This document shows positions 40,527 to 48,453 of a DNA stretch of 64,000 nt, in pieces; position 1 is the first letter of the stretch, and every line of letters begins with the position of its first letter. The notes under the pieces were generated by a model. It did not search any database and was not told where the DNA came from. It was given only the letters and a program-made list of their open reading frames with translations. The stretch is from positions 1 to 64,000 of the forward strand of contig NZ_ANAC01000003.1 of the NCBI RefSeq assembly GCF_000341225.1, written 5' to 3'. A program made the translations under genes and the position numbers. The stretch comes from Nocardiopsis alba DSM 43377 (GTDB taxonomy: Bacteria > Actinomycetota > Actinomycetes > Streptosporangiales > Streptosporangiaceae).

Positions 40527-41393
40527 TCAACGGGTCCGCGACCACACGTCGTCGGTGGCGGGAGGCGTGGTCGTGTTCACGGCGCTGTGCCTGGGCGCGT
40601 ACTCGCCCCGAGACGCGGCCGCGGTGGTGGGTTCGGGCTCGCGCGAACCTCGGCGCGCGGGATCGCGGGACTCGTCCTCGGAGTCGCTCAACAGGAGGAG
40701 CAGGCTACAGATCAGCAGGAGGACGAACAGCCCGATGATCATCGGGAGCAACAGGTCGAGCGCCTTCAACCCGTCGGGCGGGCCGACCGTTTCCACGTGC
40801 GGTTCGGTGACGTACACCCCGCTCATCCCGGTGTAGTGCACGGCGGTGATGGTCAGCGCCAACAACAGGGACGCGAGCGCGATCGCGCCGTAGTGGCTCA
40901 GCCGACGCGCCCCCCACAGTACGGCGGTGGCCGCGAACACGGCGATCACGGCGGAGACGGCCACGGGAACGGGGTCGTGGTGCAGGTCCCCGTGCAGATT
41001 CATCGACGCCATGCCGGTGTAGTGCATGGAGACGATCCCGAGTCCCAGCAGGACCCCGCCGGAGAGCAGCCGGACGGCGCCCCGGAACCGGATCACCAGG
41101 TACAGGGCCGCGCCCATGACGAGAATCGGGACCAGACCGCTGATCACGGTCAGCAGGGCGTCGTACCGGATGACCGTCCCGGGGACGCTGTAGCCGAGCA
41201 TGGCGATGAAGTGCATGGACCACACGCCCATGCCGCCGAGGGCCAACGAGGCCAGGGCCAGCCACTGGAGGCGGAAGAGACCGCTCGCCCGGCGTGCCCG
41301 TGAGGCGAAGGACAGCCCGAGGAAGGAACCGATCGCCGAGACGGTGTAGGCGATCGCGGGGGTCAGCCAGTCCTGGGGGAGAAGATCGGCCAC
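40527..41393 (-). CDS. MHYT-domain membrane sensor protein
   Basis: A 288-residue protein with seven membrane helices carrying three MHYT-type repeats: WSMHFIAMLGY, SMHYTGMASMN and AVHYTGMSGVYV. These Met/His-rich sites are thought to bind copper and sense O2, CO or NO. Unlike many bacterial MHYT proteins it has no GGDEF, EAL or kinase output domain; after the last helix comes only a ~50-residue Ser/Arg/Glu-rich tail. Start is GTG. A palindrome lies 22 bases upstream. Confidence 0.88.
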   Translation of the reverse strand: MADLLPQDWLTPAIAYTVSAIGSFLGLSFASRARRASGLFRLQWLALASLALGGMGVWSMHFIAMLGYSVPGTVIRYDALLTVISGLVPILVMGAALYLVIRFRGAVRLLSGGVLLGLGIVSMHYTGMASMNLHGDLHHDPVPVAVSAVIAVFAATAVLWGARRLSHYGAIALASLLLALTITAVHYTGMSGVYVTEPHVETVGPPDGLKALDLLLPMIIGLFVLLLICSLLLLLSDSEDESRDPARRGSREPEPTTAAASRGEYAPRHSAVNTTTPPATDDVWSRTR

Positions 41394-41414
41394 GTTCTCT
41401 ACTCTCTATGTCAC

Positions 41415-41432
41415 AGGTCACAAAAGTGACCT
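41415..41432. promoter_or_regulatory. Palindromic site upstream of the MHYT gene
   Basis: AGGTCAC-AAAA-GTGACCT is a perfect 7-bp inverted repeat with a 4-base spacer in the MHYT promoter region, so a likely repressor or activator site. A related TGTCA-AAAG-TGACA occurs at 25251-25264. Confidence 0.5.
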
Positions 41433-41574
41433 CCGTCCATGGATCGTAGAGACGAAAGTGGTCCTTCACCAGGGGGAACGCCCGTTTTCACATGACCTTT
41501 TGTGGCCATCGGCCTTTTATGGTCCCGTTCCGGCCGAAAAGGGTCTTCCTTGCTCGCGGTGGGCGAGGAGACGG

Positions 41575-42309
41575 TCACGGGCCGGGGTGGTCTCCGGCCT
41601 CGTTCCGCGTCCGGGACGAGCGCATGCCCTCGAAGGCGATGCGGGTCAGGGTGTCGGCGATCTCCTCACAGCCCAGTCCCCGGTCGGGCTTGTACCACTC
41701 GACGATCGAGTTGACCATGCCGAACAGAAGCCTGGAGGCGACCGCGGGGTCCACGTCGTCGCGGATATCGCCGTCGACCACGCCCTCGCGGACCAGGTCG
41801 GCGATCAGGTGGTCGAACCGGCGGCGGCGCTCCAGGGCCCGCTTCTCCACCTCGGTGTTGCCCCGTACGCGCAGGAGCAGGGTCACGTGCGGAAGCTCCT
41901 CCACCAGGACCCGGACGCTGCCGCGCATCACGTGTTCGAGCCGGTCGATCGCCGGACCGGTGGTCGACCCCTCCTCCCGAGTGACGGCGAAGAGGGCGTC
42001 CATGGCCAGTTCGAGGGACTGGCGCAGGAGCTCGGTCTTGCCGGAGACATGGTGGTAGATCGCGGACTTGGTCACGCCGAGGGCGCGGGCCAGGTCCTCC
42101 ATGCTCGTGCCGTCGTACCCGCGCTCGTTGAAGACGCGGGCGGCCACGCGCAGTACGGAGTCGGCGTCGTGTCCCGGCCGGCCTGACCGGCGCCTTCCCG
42201 TGGAGCGGGCCGTGGACTGTTCTGGTGCGGAAGTTCGGGCCACGGTTGTCGAACCTACCTTGCGGCGGGAGCGGGACGTGCGGGGACGCGTTCCTCCCGG
42301 ATGTGTCAT
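41575..42309 (-). CDS. TetR/AcrR-family regulator (PaaR/KstR2-like)
   Basis: A TetR regulator of about 244 residues. A basic Ser/Thr/Arg-rich N-terminal extension of ~55 residues precedes the helix-turn-helix (TSMEDLARALGVTKSAIYHHVSGKTELL). The ligand domain ends with FGMVNSIVEWYKPDRGLGCEEIADTL, a signature of regulators of phenylacetyl-CoA or other acyl-CoA catabolism in actinobacteria. No catabolic genes adjoin it, so targets lie elsewhere. The start is uncertain: ATG at 42309 is used, while a GTG at 42243 has an AGGTAGG site and would remove most of the extension. Confidence 0.83.
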   Translation of the reverse strand: MTHPGGTRPRTSRSRRKVGSTTVARTSAPEQSTARSTGRRRSGRPGHDADSVLRVAARVFNERGYDGTSMEDLARALGVTKSAIYHHVSGKTELLRQSLELAMDALFAVTREEGSTTGPAIDRLEHVMRGSVRVLVEELPHVTLLLRVRGNTEVEKRALERRRRFDHLIADLVREGVVDGDIRDDVDPAVASRLLFGMVNSIVEWYKPDRGLGCEEIADTLTRIAFEGMRSSRTRNEAGDHPGP

Positions 42310-42320
42310 GTGTCCGGATC

Positions 42321-42346
42321 CGTTCACTGAACGAACGGTCGGTAGG
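42321..42346. promoter_or_regulatory. Probable TetR operator
   Basis: Just upstream of the TetR start, the minus strand reads ACCGACCGTTCGTTC followed by AGTGAACGG, including a CGTTC-ACT-GAACG inverted repeat. ACCGACCGNTCGGT-like sites are typical of the PaaR/acyl-CoA TetR group, so autoregulation is likely. Confidence 0.5.
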
Positions 42347-42613
42347 TAATACAGCATAGACCCGAGGGTCCACAAGGGGAAGTTCGGCGGGTCGGCGGGT
42401 CTCCTCGGGGTGGAGACGGGGCGGCGGGGCGCTGTTTTTTGTCTCTTTTATATCGATATATCCATGATCGCGAAGTTCGCCTGTGCCGCAATCGGCCGTC
42501 GCGCGTTAGGGGACCGTTAATCCCCCTTGTTGGCACACAGGACACAGGAGTAGCTTTTTCGGGCTTTGCCGCTGAAAGCCATTGATTTTCGTGAAACGGA
42601 AAAAGAGATCCTC

Positions 42614-43315
42614 ATGGCCATGAGTCGTAGGGGTGCTCTCAAGGCATCCCTTCTCGGCGGCGTCGGCGCCGCCGCCGTGACCGCTTTCCCCACCTCGGCC
42701 TGGGCCGACCCCATCCCCGGCGCGCCCTCCGTACGAACCCCGGCGGAAGCGTTGCGCCTGCTCAAGGAGGGCAACCGGCGCTGGAGACGTCACGCCTCCT
42801 CCCACCCGAACGAGGGGAGAGGTCGCCGGGAGGAGATGGTCGGCGGCCAGAACCCCTTCGCCGTCGTTCTCGGCTGCGCCGACTCACGGGTGCCCCCGGA
42901 ACTGGTCTTCGACCGCGGACTCGGTGACCTGTTCACCATCCGCTCCGCGGGACAGGTCCTCGACGGATCCGTCCTCGGCAGCATCGCCTACGCCGTCGAA
43001 CACCTGAGCACGCCCCTGATCGTCGTCATGGGCCACCAGAGCTGTGGCGCGGTCGACGCCGCGGTCGAGGCGCACCGGACCGGCGAACTCCCGCATGGAC
43101 ACGTCGGAGGACTGGTCGCCGAGATCCTGGAGGTCGTGGAGTCCACCCCCGACGACGGTGAGGACTTCCTCGACGACTGTGTGAGGGCCAACGCTCAGCA
43201 CATCGCCGACCTCCTCCGGGAGGACGACGAGATCGGAGGATCCGTGGCGGAGGGGCGCGTACAGATCGTCGCCGCCCGGTACGGCCTGGAGGACTCCCGG
43301 GTCTCCTGGCTCTGA
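42614..43315 (+). CDS. Tat-exported beta-carbonic anhydrase
   Basis: A 233-residue beta-class carbonic anhydrase interconverting CO2 and bicarbonate. Zinc and catalytic residues are Cys88, Asp90 and Arg92 in GCADSR, then His141 and Cys144 in GHQSCGA. The N-terminus is a twin-arginine signal (MSRRGALKASLLGGVGAAAVTAF, cleavage expected after SAWA), so the folded, zinc-loaded enzyme should leave the cell by the Tat pathway. Most beta-CAs are cytoplasmic, so export is notable. The ATG at 42614 or 42620 could start it. The upstream 300 bases hold only AT-rich promoter sequence, including a TATATCGATATA palindrome at 42449-42460. Confidence 0.9.
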   Translation: MAMSRRGALKASLLGGVGAAAVTAFPTSAWADPIPGAPSVRTPAEALRLLKEGNRRWRRHASSHPNEGRGRREEMVGGQNPFAVVLGCADSRVPPELVFDRGLGDLFTIRSAGQVLDGSVLGSIAYAVEHLSTPLIVVMGHQSCGAVDAAVEAHRTGELPHGHVGGLVAEILEVVESTPDDGEDFLDDCVRANAQHIADLLREDDEIGGSVAEGRVQIVAARYGLEDSRVSWL

Positions 43316-43528
43316 GGCACGGCACCGTACACGCAGGAGAAGAGGGCGGACCGAAAATCGACTTACTACCCTTTCCAGGAATGGGCAGGTCAAACCGCTG
43401 GTGAGCGATGAATACGGGAAAAGTCTGCGGAAGGGTGCGAGTGCGCCTATTCTCGTGGTGTCCTCAGGGATGTCGTCCGATCCGCCCGTGCGCCGACGGG
43501 GGCGGTCCCGTCTTCGCGAAGGAACCCC

Positions 43529-44023
43529 GTGTACGCCATCGATCACCAGATGCGACAGATGTTCCGGACCCCGGGTGTGAGCGGTGTCTGCCTCCTCGAC
43601 TGGCGGAGCGGCCGTGTCCTGGAGCACCTCGGCGAATCCGAGGGGGCGACGGGCACGGCCGCGATGCTTCGGGCCATCGACCGAGGCCCTCTGTGCGTCG
43701 CCCAGGCCGTCGAGGACGTGATGATCACCGAAGGCGACCACCATCTCCTGTTCGCCGTCATGCGCGGCTCCCGCTACTGCGTACAGGTCCGCGTCGAACG
43801 TGAAGAAGGGGACGTCGCCCTCGCCCTTCGGCGCCTGAGACACTTGGCCGACAACACCGAGCTGCCCACCCGGGACCACGGGAGGCCGCCCCGCAGAGGC
43901 CGGGGCGGGCACCCCCGCGTCAGGGCCAAGAGCCGTGTGGACCGACCCGTCCTGGAACGGGTCCTCACCGGCCTGCGATCCCTGGCCGTGGCCGGAGTGC
44001 GCCCGGCGATGACGGTCACGTGA
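43529..44023 (+). CDS. Roadblock-like small protein, divergent
   Basis: A 164-residue protein. The first ~110 residues have the alternating pattern of a Roadblock/LC7 fold (VSGVCLLDWRSGRVLEHLG, then HHLLFAVMRGSRYCVQVRVEREEGDVALALRRLRHLA), equivalent in layout to the clearer Roadblock protein that follows. The C-terminal third is Arg/Gly-rich and basic. The GTG start follows AAGGAACCCC. It probably acts as a partner for a small GTPase or as a heterodimer with its neighbour, but neither is shown. Confidence 0.6.
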   Translation: MYAIDHQMRQMFRTPGVSGVCLLDWRSGRVLEHLGESEGATGTAAMLRAIDRGPLCVAQAVEDVMITEGDHHLLFAVMRGSRYCVQVRVEREEGDVALALRRLRHLADNTELPTRDHGRPPRRGRGGHPRVRAKSRVDRPVLERVLTGLRSLAVAGVRPAMTVT

Positions 44024-44111
44024 GACGCTCCCTCGCCCCCCGGGCCCCGATCACGAGGCCACCGCGCCGATCGGCCTCGGGCATCGGTCCGACCGAGGAG
44101 AGAAGAGGGAC

Positions 44112-44483
44112 ATGCCCAATATCGAGATCGGGCTCCGCGAGATGATGCGGATCGAGGGGGCCATGGGGGCGGCGGTGGTCGACCACGACAGCGGTCTGCC
44201 CCTGGGAACGCTCACCTCCAACGACTCCTTCGACCTCACGGCCGCCCTGGCCGCGAACACCGAGGTCATCCGGGCCAAGGCCGGAGCCCTGGACGAATCA
44301 GAGGCCGCCCACCGGATCGAGGACATGCTCATCACCCTGTCCGGGCAGTACCACGTCATCCGGCCCGTCACCGCGCCCACCAAGCGCGACCTCTTCCTCT
44401 ACCTGGTCCTGGAGCGTTCCGGAGGCGACCTGGCCTCGGCCCGTGAACGGCTGGGAGAGATCGAGCGGACCCTGGAGGTCTAA
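44112..44483 (+). CDS. Roadblock/LC7-domain protein
   Basis: A 123-residue Roadblock/LC7 fold protein: GLREMMRIEGAMGAAVVDHDSGLPLGTLTS, a helix with TEVIRAKAGALDE, then MLITLSGQYHVIRPV and RDLFLYLVLERSGGDLASARERLGEIERTL. Bacterial members of this fold regulate small Ras-like GTPases (MglB, CvnB). In actinomycete conservons a Roadblock gene is flanked by a kinase-like CvnA and GTPase CvnD, which are absent here. It lies 88 bases after the related gene and is likely co-transcribed. Confidence 0.78.
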   Translation: MPNIEIGLREMMRIEGAMGAAVVDHDSGLPLGTLTSNDSFDLTAALAANTEVIRAKAGALDESEAAHRIEDMLITLSGQYHVIRPVTAPTKRDLFLYLVLERSGGDLASARERLGEIERTLEV

Positions 44484-44597
44484 GGGCCCGCAGGGCCCAC
44501 CCGCGGTAAGGGTGGAAGGGACCATCGGCCTTTCCACCCCGGCGGGTATGGGGGAGAATGCGGGTGACCACCCCCCAGCCATCCCAGGGAGACCGGC

Positions 44598-44843
44598 ATG
44601 TTCCGGATCGCCATCAGTCGACTCACCGACGACGGCCGCCGCATCACCCCCGAACACCGCGGCACGGCCCTGTCCGTCGACGAGGCGGTCCACGCCCTCC
44701 GCGAGGTCCTGCCCACCGTGGACACCACCGCCTTCCAGAGCGACGCCGTGCAGCGCTCGGTCAACCGGGTCAACGACTTCCGCCACGACGTGGCCACCGC
44801 CGACGGCTCCCACTACCGCGTCGTCATCGCCCCCATGATGTGA
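44598..44843 (+). CDS. Hypothetical protein, 81 aa
   Basis: An 81-residue soluble protein (FRIAISRLTDDGRRITPEH, SVDEAVHALREVLPTVD, DGSHYRVVIAPMM) with an alternating beta-alpha pattern. GGGAGA precedes the ATG at the right distance and codon use matches neighbours. No family recognised. It converges with the DUF6177-like gene, ten bases apart. Confidence 0.65.
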   Translation: MFRIAISRLTDDGRRITPEHRGTALSVDEAVHALREVLPTVDTTAFQSDAVQRSVNRVNDFRHDVATADGSHYRVVIAPMM

Positions 44844-44853
44844 CCCGCCGACC

Positions 44854-46257
44854 TCACCTCCGCCGCGAGGGCGCGGGCCTCAGATGCTCGACCAGGGCCT
44901 GGAACCGGTGCCAAGCGTCCGGCTCCACCCCGTCCCCGATCCGATACCAGACCGTCGGGGTCATCGGCGGACCGAACGGCACGCCCTTCACCGGCCCGGT
45001 CAAGGCGCGCTCCCGCCCCGCCGCGAGCACCCCCTCGGTTCCCACGGCCGACCCGATGGGGACCGGGACCCCCGCCCACTTCGGCGGGTAGAGCAGATCG
45101 GCGCGGCCCAGAGCACGCCGCACCGTCATGGACGACAGCCCGTCACGGTCGACCAACTCCCGGACCAGGGGTTCCAGGACGTCCAGGTCGGGTTCCTCCG
45201 TGTGCCCCACGGTGAGAGCGACGTGCTCGCGCACCCCCGACGCCGTACGCGAGAACCGCAACCGTCCCGCGAACGGCCGCCCGCTCCCCGGGATCCCGCC
45301 GAACCCCACCGTGCTCTCCTGTGGCATCCGATCACGGGCCAGGGCGGTCACCGAAGCCGTGTCCCACTCGTAGGCGAACGGCTCCGCCAGACCCCACACC
45401 GCCGGCGCGGCCCCGGCCAGACGCTCGGTCAACAGCTCGGTGGCCTCACCGACCACCAGCGCGTCATGGACCGGATGGTCCACGCGTAGATCCACGTGCA
45501 ACAGAACACCGCCGAGATGCTCCTCCGCGGCCCGGAAATCCGGATGCGGCCCCTCCTCCGCCCGCGTCGACGGATCCGGGACGTACCCCTCCTCGTCCCG
45601 CCACACCAGAGGCAGACCGTTGAACCCGTCGTAGTGGTGGCCGTCCGCCGCGCGCACCACCCAGGTGGCGTTCGGGTCGCTCAGGATCCCGCGCAGGGCG
45701 TGCGTCAGGGCGCTCGTGGACGGGGTCACCAATTGCAGACCGAGCCCCTCCCGACCGAAGCGGGCCAGCGCGTCCACCGTCCAACCGGAGAACGACACCA
45801 CCGGACGGTCCTGCACCAGGACCACGTTCTTCCCGGTCACCGTGCTCACCGCGGGATGGTCGGTGCCCCCGAGCAGCCAGGGATCCCTGGACAGACGCGA
45901 CTCGGGCTCCCACACCCTCCCGCCGTGCGCCCCGACCAGATGGTGGGCGAACCGGCGGACCAGGGCGAGCGTGTCGACGTCCTCCAACTCACCGCCACGA
46001 GCCTCCACCCACCACGGCTGGGCGGGCAGATCGTCGGTGAACCCCTCGCCCAACAAGCGATCGATCTCGGTGGCGACGGCGTTCCGCTGCGCGGCCTGCA
46101 CCGCCATGACCAGCCGACCGGAATCGTCCCGCAACTGCACCACGGTGCCCTCCGCGATCAACCGGACCCGCAGAGCGGGGTCGGCCGCCGCGAGGGCCTC
46201 CAAAAGCGAACGGCGGCCGGGGCTCTCCGCCAACACGGCGATCACGTCACGGCTCAA
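44854..46257 (-). CDS. Large uncharacterised protein of the toxin island (DUF6177-like)
   Basis: A 467-residue soluble protein that I think belongs to DUF6177, found beside type VII-type toxin and WXG genes in streptomycetes and relatives. Features: AQPWWVEARGG near residue 80, KNVVLVQDRPVVSFSGWTVDALARFG, a highly charged middle, and a C-terminal GRADLLYPPKWAGVPVPIGSAVG. No enzyme motif is evident. The best start is TTG at 46257, with GGAGG six bases upstream; the frame stays open to 46356 but would overlap the Imm49 gene. It is the last gene of the minus-strand toxin/immunity series and has normal high GC, unlike the immunity genes just upstream. Confidence 0.65.
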   Translation of the reverse strand: MSRDVIAVLAESPGRRSLLEALAAADPALRVRLIAEGTVVQLRDDSGRLVMAVQAAQRNAVATEIDRLLGEGFTDDLPAQPWWVEARGGELEDVDTLALVRRFAHHLVGAHGGRVWEPESRLSRDPWLLGGTDHPAVSTVTGKNVVLVQDRPVVSFSGWTVDALARFGREGLGLQLVTPSTSALTHALRGILSDPNATWVVRAADGHHYDGFNGLPLVWRDEEGYVPDPSTRAEEGPHPDFRAAEEHLGGVLLHVDLRVDHPVHDALVVGEATELLTERLAGAAPAVWGLAEPFAYEWDTASVTALARDRMPQESTVGFGGIPGSGRPFAGRLRFSRTASGVREHVALTVGHTEEPDLDVLEPLVRELVDRDGLSSMTVRRALGRADLLYPPKWAGVPVPIGSAVGTEGVLAAGRERALTGPVKGVPFGPPMTPTVWYRIGDGVEPDAWHRFQALVEHLRPAPSRRR

Positions 46258-46288
46258 AAGATGCCTCCGAAAAGGGGGAAGGGGCGGG

Positions 46289-47278
46289 TCAAGTGGGGAA
46301 TTCTCCGTACCAGGAGTTCTCGAGCAGATGCTTGGGGAGGTAGCCGGATTCGACATCGAAGTGGAAGTCGGGGTCTTGTTCTGCGGTGTCGTATCCCAGG
46401 CAGGCCAGAGCGAGCAGGGGGAGAGAGAACATCCCTTTGATGTCGTTGATCCGGTCTCCGGTGGTCCAGTAGTCGCCGTGCAGGGCGAGCCCTTGGGCCA
46501 AGGCCTGGTTGTATCGGTCGCTGTCGCGTTGGACGAGGCGGAGGAAGGTGTTCATCGGGGGGAAGGTGATCTTGTTCAGGTACTCGGGGTCACTGATCTC
46601 GGCCCGCTCCGGGGTGGACAGTTCCATTGCCGCGGTGAGGTTCTCGGCCAGGCCGGGCCGGTTGAGGACGAAGTCCTGGAGAGCGGCGGCCCAGTGGTAG
46701 GAGGAGGGGTTGTAGCGCGTTCCCTCCGACTCTCCCGCTTCGCGTAGGAGGTCGACGGGGATCTCGCAGAGGTCGCGGTAGCGCTGTTGTTCGCGGCAGA
46801 CGACGGCGAGGAAGAACGCTTGCAGCCAGTTACCGACATTGGTGCAGTACCAGGGGCCGATGGCGGTGGTGTGGCGGAGCTTCCGGTTGATCATCAGCTC
46901 CAGAGGGGTGCCCTCGGGGTTGGTGGTGATCTTGAACATCGCGTACTGCATCTGCATTTCCGTGACCCAGGCCTCCCAAGTGGAGACCAGGTCCACTTCG
47001 GGGTCGGCCACGGTGCTGTAGATGGTGTCGGAGCCGAACGCACTCACCATCAGATCGACACTCTGTGGTTTCGTTTCAAGAAGATCGGAATAGAATTCTC
47101 GGTCTTCCCTTGAATCCTCTTCGTGGTCGGGTTCTGCTCGATGAGAGAGATCATGGCTCGGTACTAGGATAGAGAGCGCCTTTCCCAGGTTCGGGAGAGA
47201 ATGTTCTCGGGGAGGTAGTCGGAGTTGAACCCGGGGTTGAAGTCGGGAACCCGGGCGCTTATGTCGAAAGCCAGGCAT
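46289..47278 (-). CDS. Imm49-family immunity protein, copy 1
   Basis: An Imm49-type immunity protein. Recognisable segments are WLQAFFLAVVCREQQRYRDLCEIPVDLLREAGE and HWAAALQDFVLNRPGLAENL, with the C-terminal GYLPKHLLENSWYGEFPT. Imm49 proteins neutralise secreted polymorphic toxins of neighbouring cells. Homology to copy 2 begins only near position 47167, where no ATG, GTG or TTG is present; the given start (ATG 47278, AGGA site) adds ~37 residues read inside the end of copy 2. The gene may therefore start by an unusual mechanism or have lost its original start. GC is lower than in housekeeping genes here. Confidence 0.75.
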   Translation of the reverse strand: MPGFRHKRPGSRLQPRVQLRLPPREHSLPNLGKALSILVPSHDLSHRAEPDHEEDSREDREFYSDLLETKPQSVDLMVSAFGSDTIYSTVADPEVDLVSTWEAWVTEMQMQYAMFKITTNPEGTPLELMINRKLRHTTAIGPWYCTNVGNWLQAFFLAVVCREQQRYRDLCEIPVDLLREAGESEGTRYNPSSYHWAAALQDFVLNRPGLAENLTAAMELSTPERAEISDPEYLNKITFPPMNTFLRLVQRDSDRYNQALAQGLALHGDYWTTGDRINDIKGMFSLPLLALACLGYDTAEQDPDFHFDVESGYLPKHLLENSWYGEFPT

Positions 47279-48053
47279 GAGATCCTGAGAAGCCCTAGGG
47301 GTATCACTCCGTTGAGGTCCTTTTTCGCTCCTCTGTTGCTGTCTGGTAAGAGTGAAATTTTTGGAAACCTTGAGCGAGGGCTCTGTTGAAGTCTTCGGTG
47401 TTATGTTCGATTATCCTGTAGAATGCATTGATCTGAGGGAAGGCGATGCTATCAAGAAATTCTCGCCCCTGAGGTCCGCTTCCGCTTGGGGAGGATAGTT
47501 GAAATGAGCCAATAAGATTTTCGGTGAGCTGAGGGCGATCAAGAATGTAGTCTTGAAGGGCTGAGATCCAAGGGTAGATGAATTCATGGTACCTGGCTCC
47601 GCCTGCGTCGGCCGCTTCGCGCATGCTTGCCACCGGAACTTTGCAAAGAAAAGAGGCTCGGTCTTGATCGCGGCAGGTAAGCGCGAGGAAGAACGCATCA
47701 AGCCAGTTTTTGGCGTTCGCCGAGTATGAAGGGCCAGTTCCCTCCAAGATCCTCTCTTTTCCATTGATCACCCTCTTTATTTTCTTTCCTTCTGGGGTCT
47801 GGCTTATTGCGAATACTGCCTCCGCGACTTCCGAGAATGTTGTCCAGGATTCCCATGTTTCAGCCTTGTGGGATGCAGGATCCATGGCCAGGTTCATGTA
47901 TGCATCGAGACGTACTGAAGCCAGAACAAGGTGAGTTACGGAGGAGTTGAGTTCGAGGAGGTCTACCTGCTCACTCCTTGTTTCGTTGCTCTCCTTGATC
48001 TTTGATCGGTATGCGGAGAGGCTCGCATCGTGGCGAGAGATGAATTCAGGCAT
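47164..48053 (-). pseudogene. Imm49-family immunity gene, copy 2, frameshifted
   Basis: A diverged paralogue of copy 1. From ATG 48053 the frame encodes 249 residues, including WLDAFFLALTCRDQDRASFLCKVPV and YPWISALQDYILDRPQLTENLIG, and stops at 47304. At a run of five A residues near 47330 the homologous sequence moves into the -1 frame: it continues as KKDLNGVIPLGLLRISC ... DYLPENILSRTW to a TAG at 47164, matching the copy 1 C-terminus. One extra A would restore a 296-residue protein. It is either a recent pseudogene, a phase-variable homopolymer, or an assembly error. The AT-rich composition contrasts with the genome. Confidence 0.8.
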
Positions 48054-48097
48054 CCGGGACTCTGCTCAGGTGGTAGAGGCGGGGTGCCAGGTGGTTC

Positions 48098-48453
48098 TCA
48101 TGGGTGCTCTGGGGGTGGAGTGACCTTACTTCCAAATTCATCCATCTTTTTATATTCATCGCAGAGCCGCATGATCTCCCTCAGCGCCTCTCGCCAGTCT
48201 TCAAGATCTTCTGCCTCGGGCTCATATCCCGCATCTCAGTGCCCGAAAATTAGATCGTCTAGTTGGCGATTGGTGAGGCTTGAGTCGATTAGTTTCTGTG
48301 CTCCATCTCTTGCCCCGTCTCGCACCCCTCCAGTCTATAGTTATTCTCGAAGACCTCTTCGAGGGTGCTCCCTTCGATTGTCCAGTCCTGGTGGAAGAAT
48401 GTCTCGAACGCGCGTTTGATGTCGGCGAGGTGTTCGCCCTCGCTCGGGTTCAT
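48098..48453 (-). pseudogene. CdiI-like immunity gene remnant
   Basis: A decayed copy of the intact immunity gene at 53948-54271. ATG 48453 overlaps the preceding stop (ATGA) and encodes LADIKRAFETFFHQDWTIEG and LEEVFENNYRLEG. Then a shift in a GGGG run leads to an early stop. The homologous sequence resumes in another frame (GVRDGARDGAQKLIDSSL ...) but is cut by a TGA where the intact copy has the Trp of HWSAGYEPE, after which DAGYEPEAEDLEDWREALREI continues. A frameshift plus a nonsense codon make it non-functional. Confidence 0.85.
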
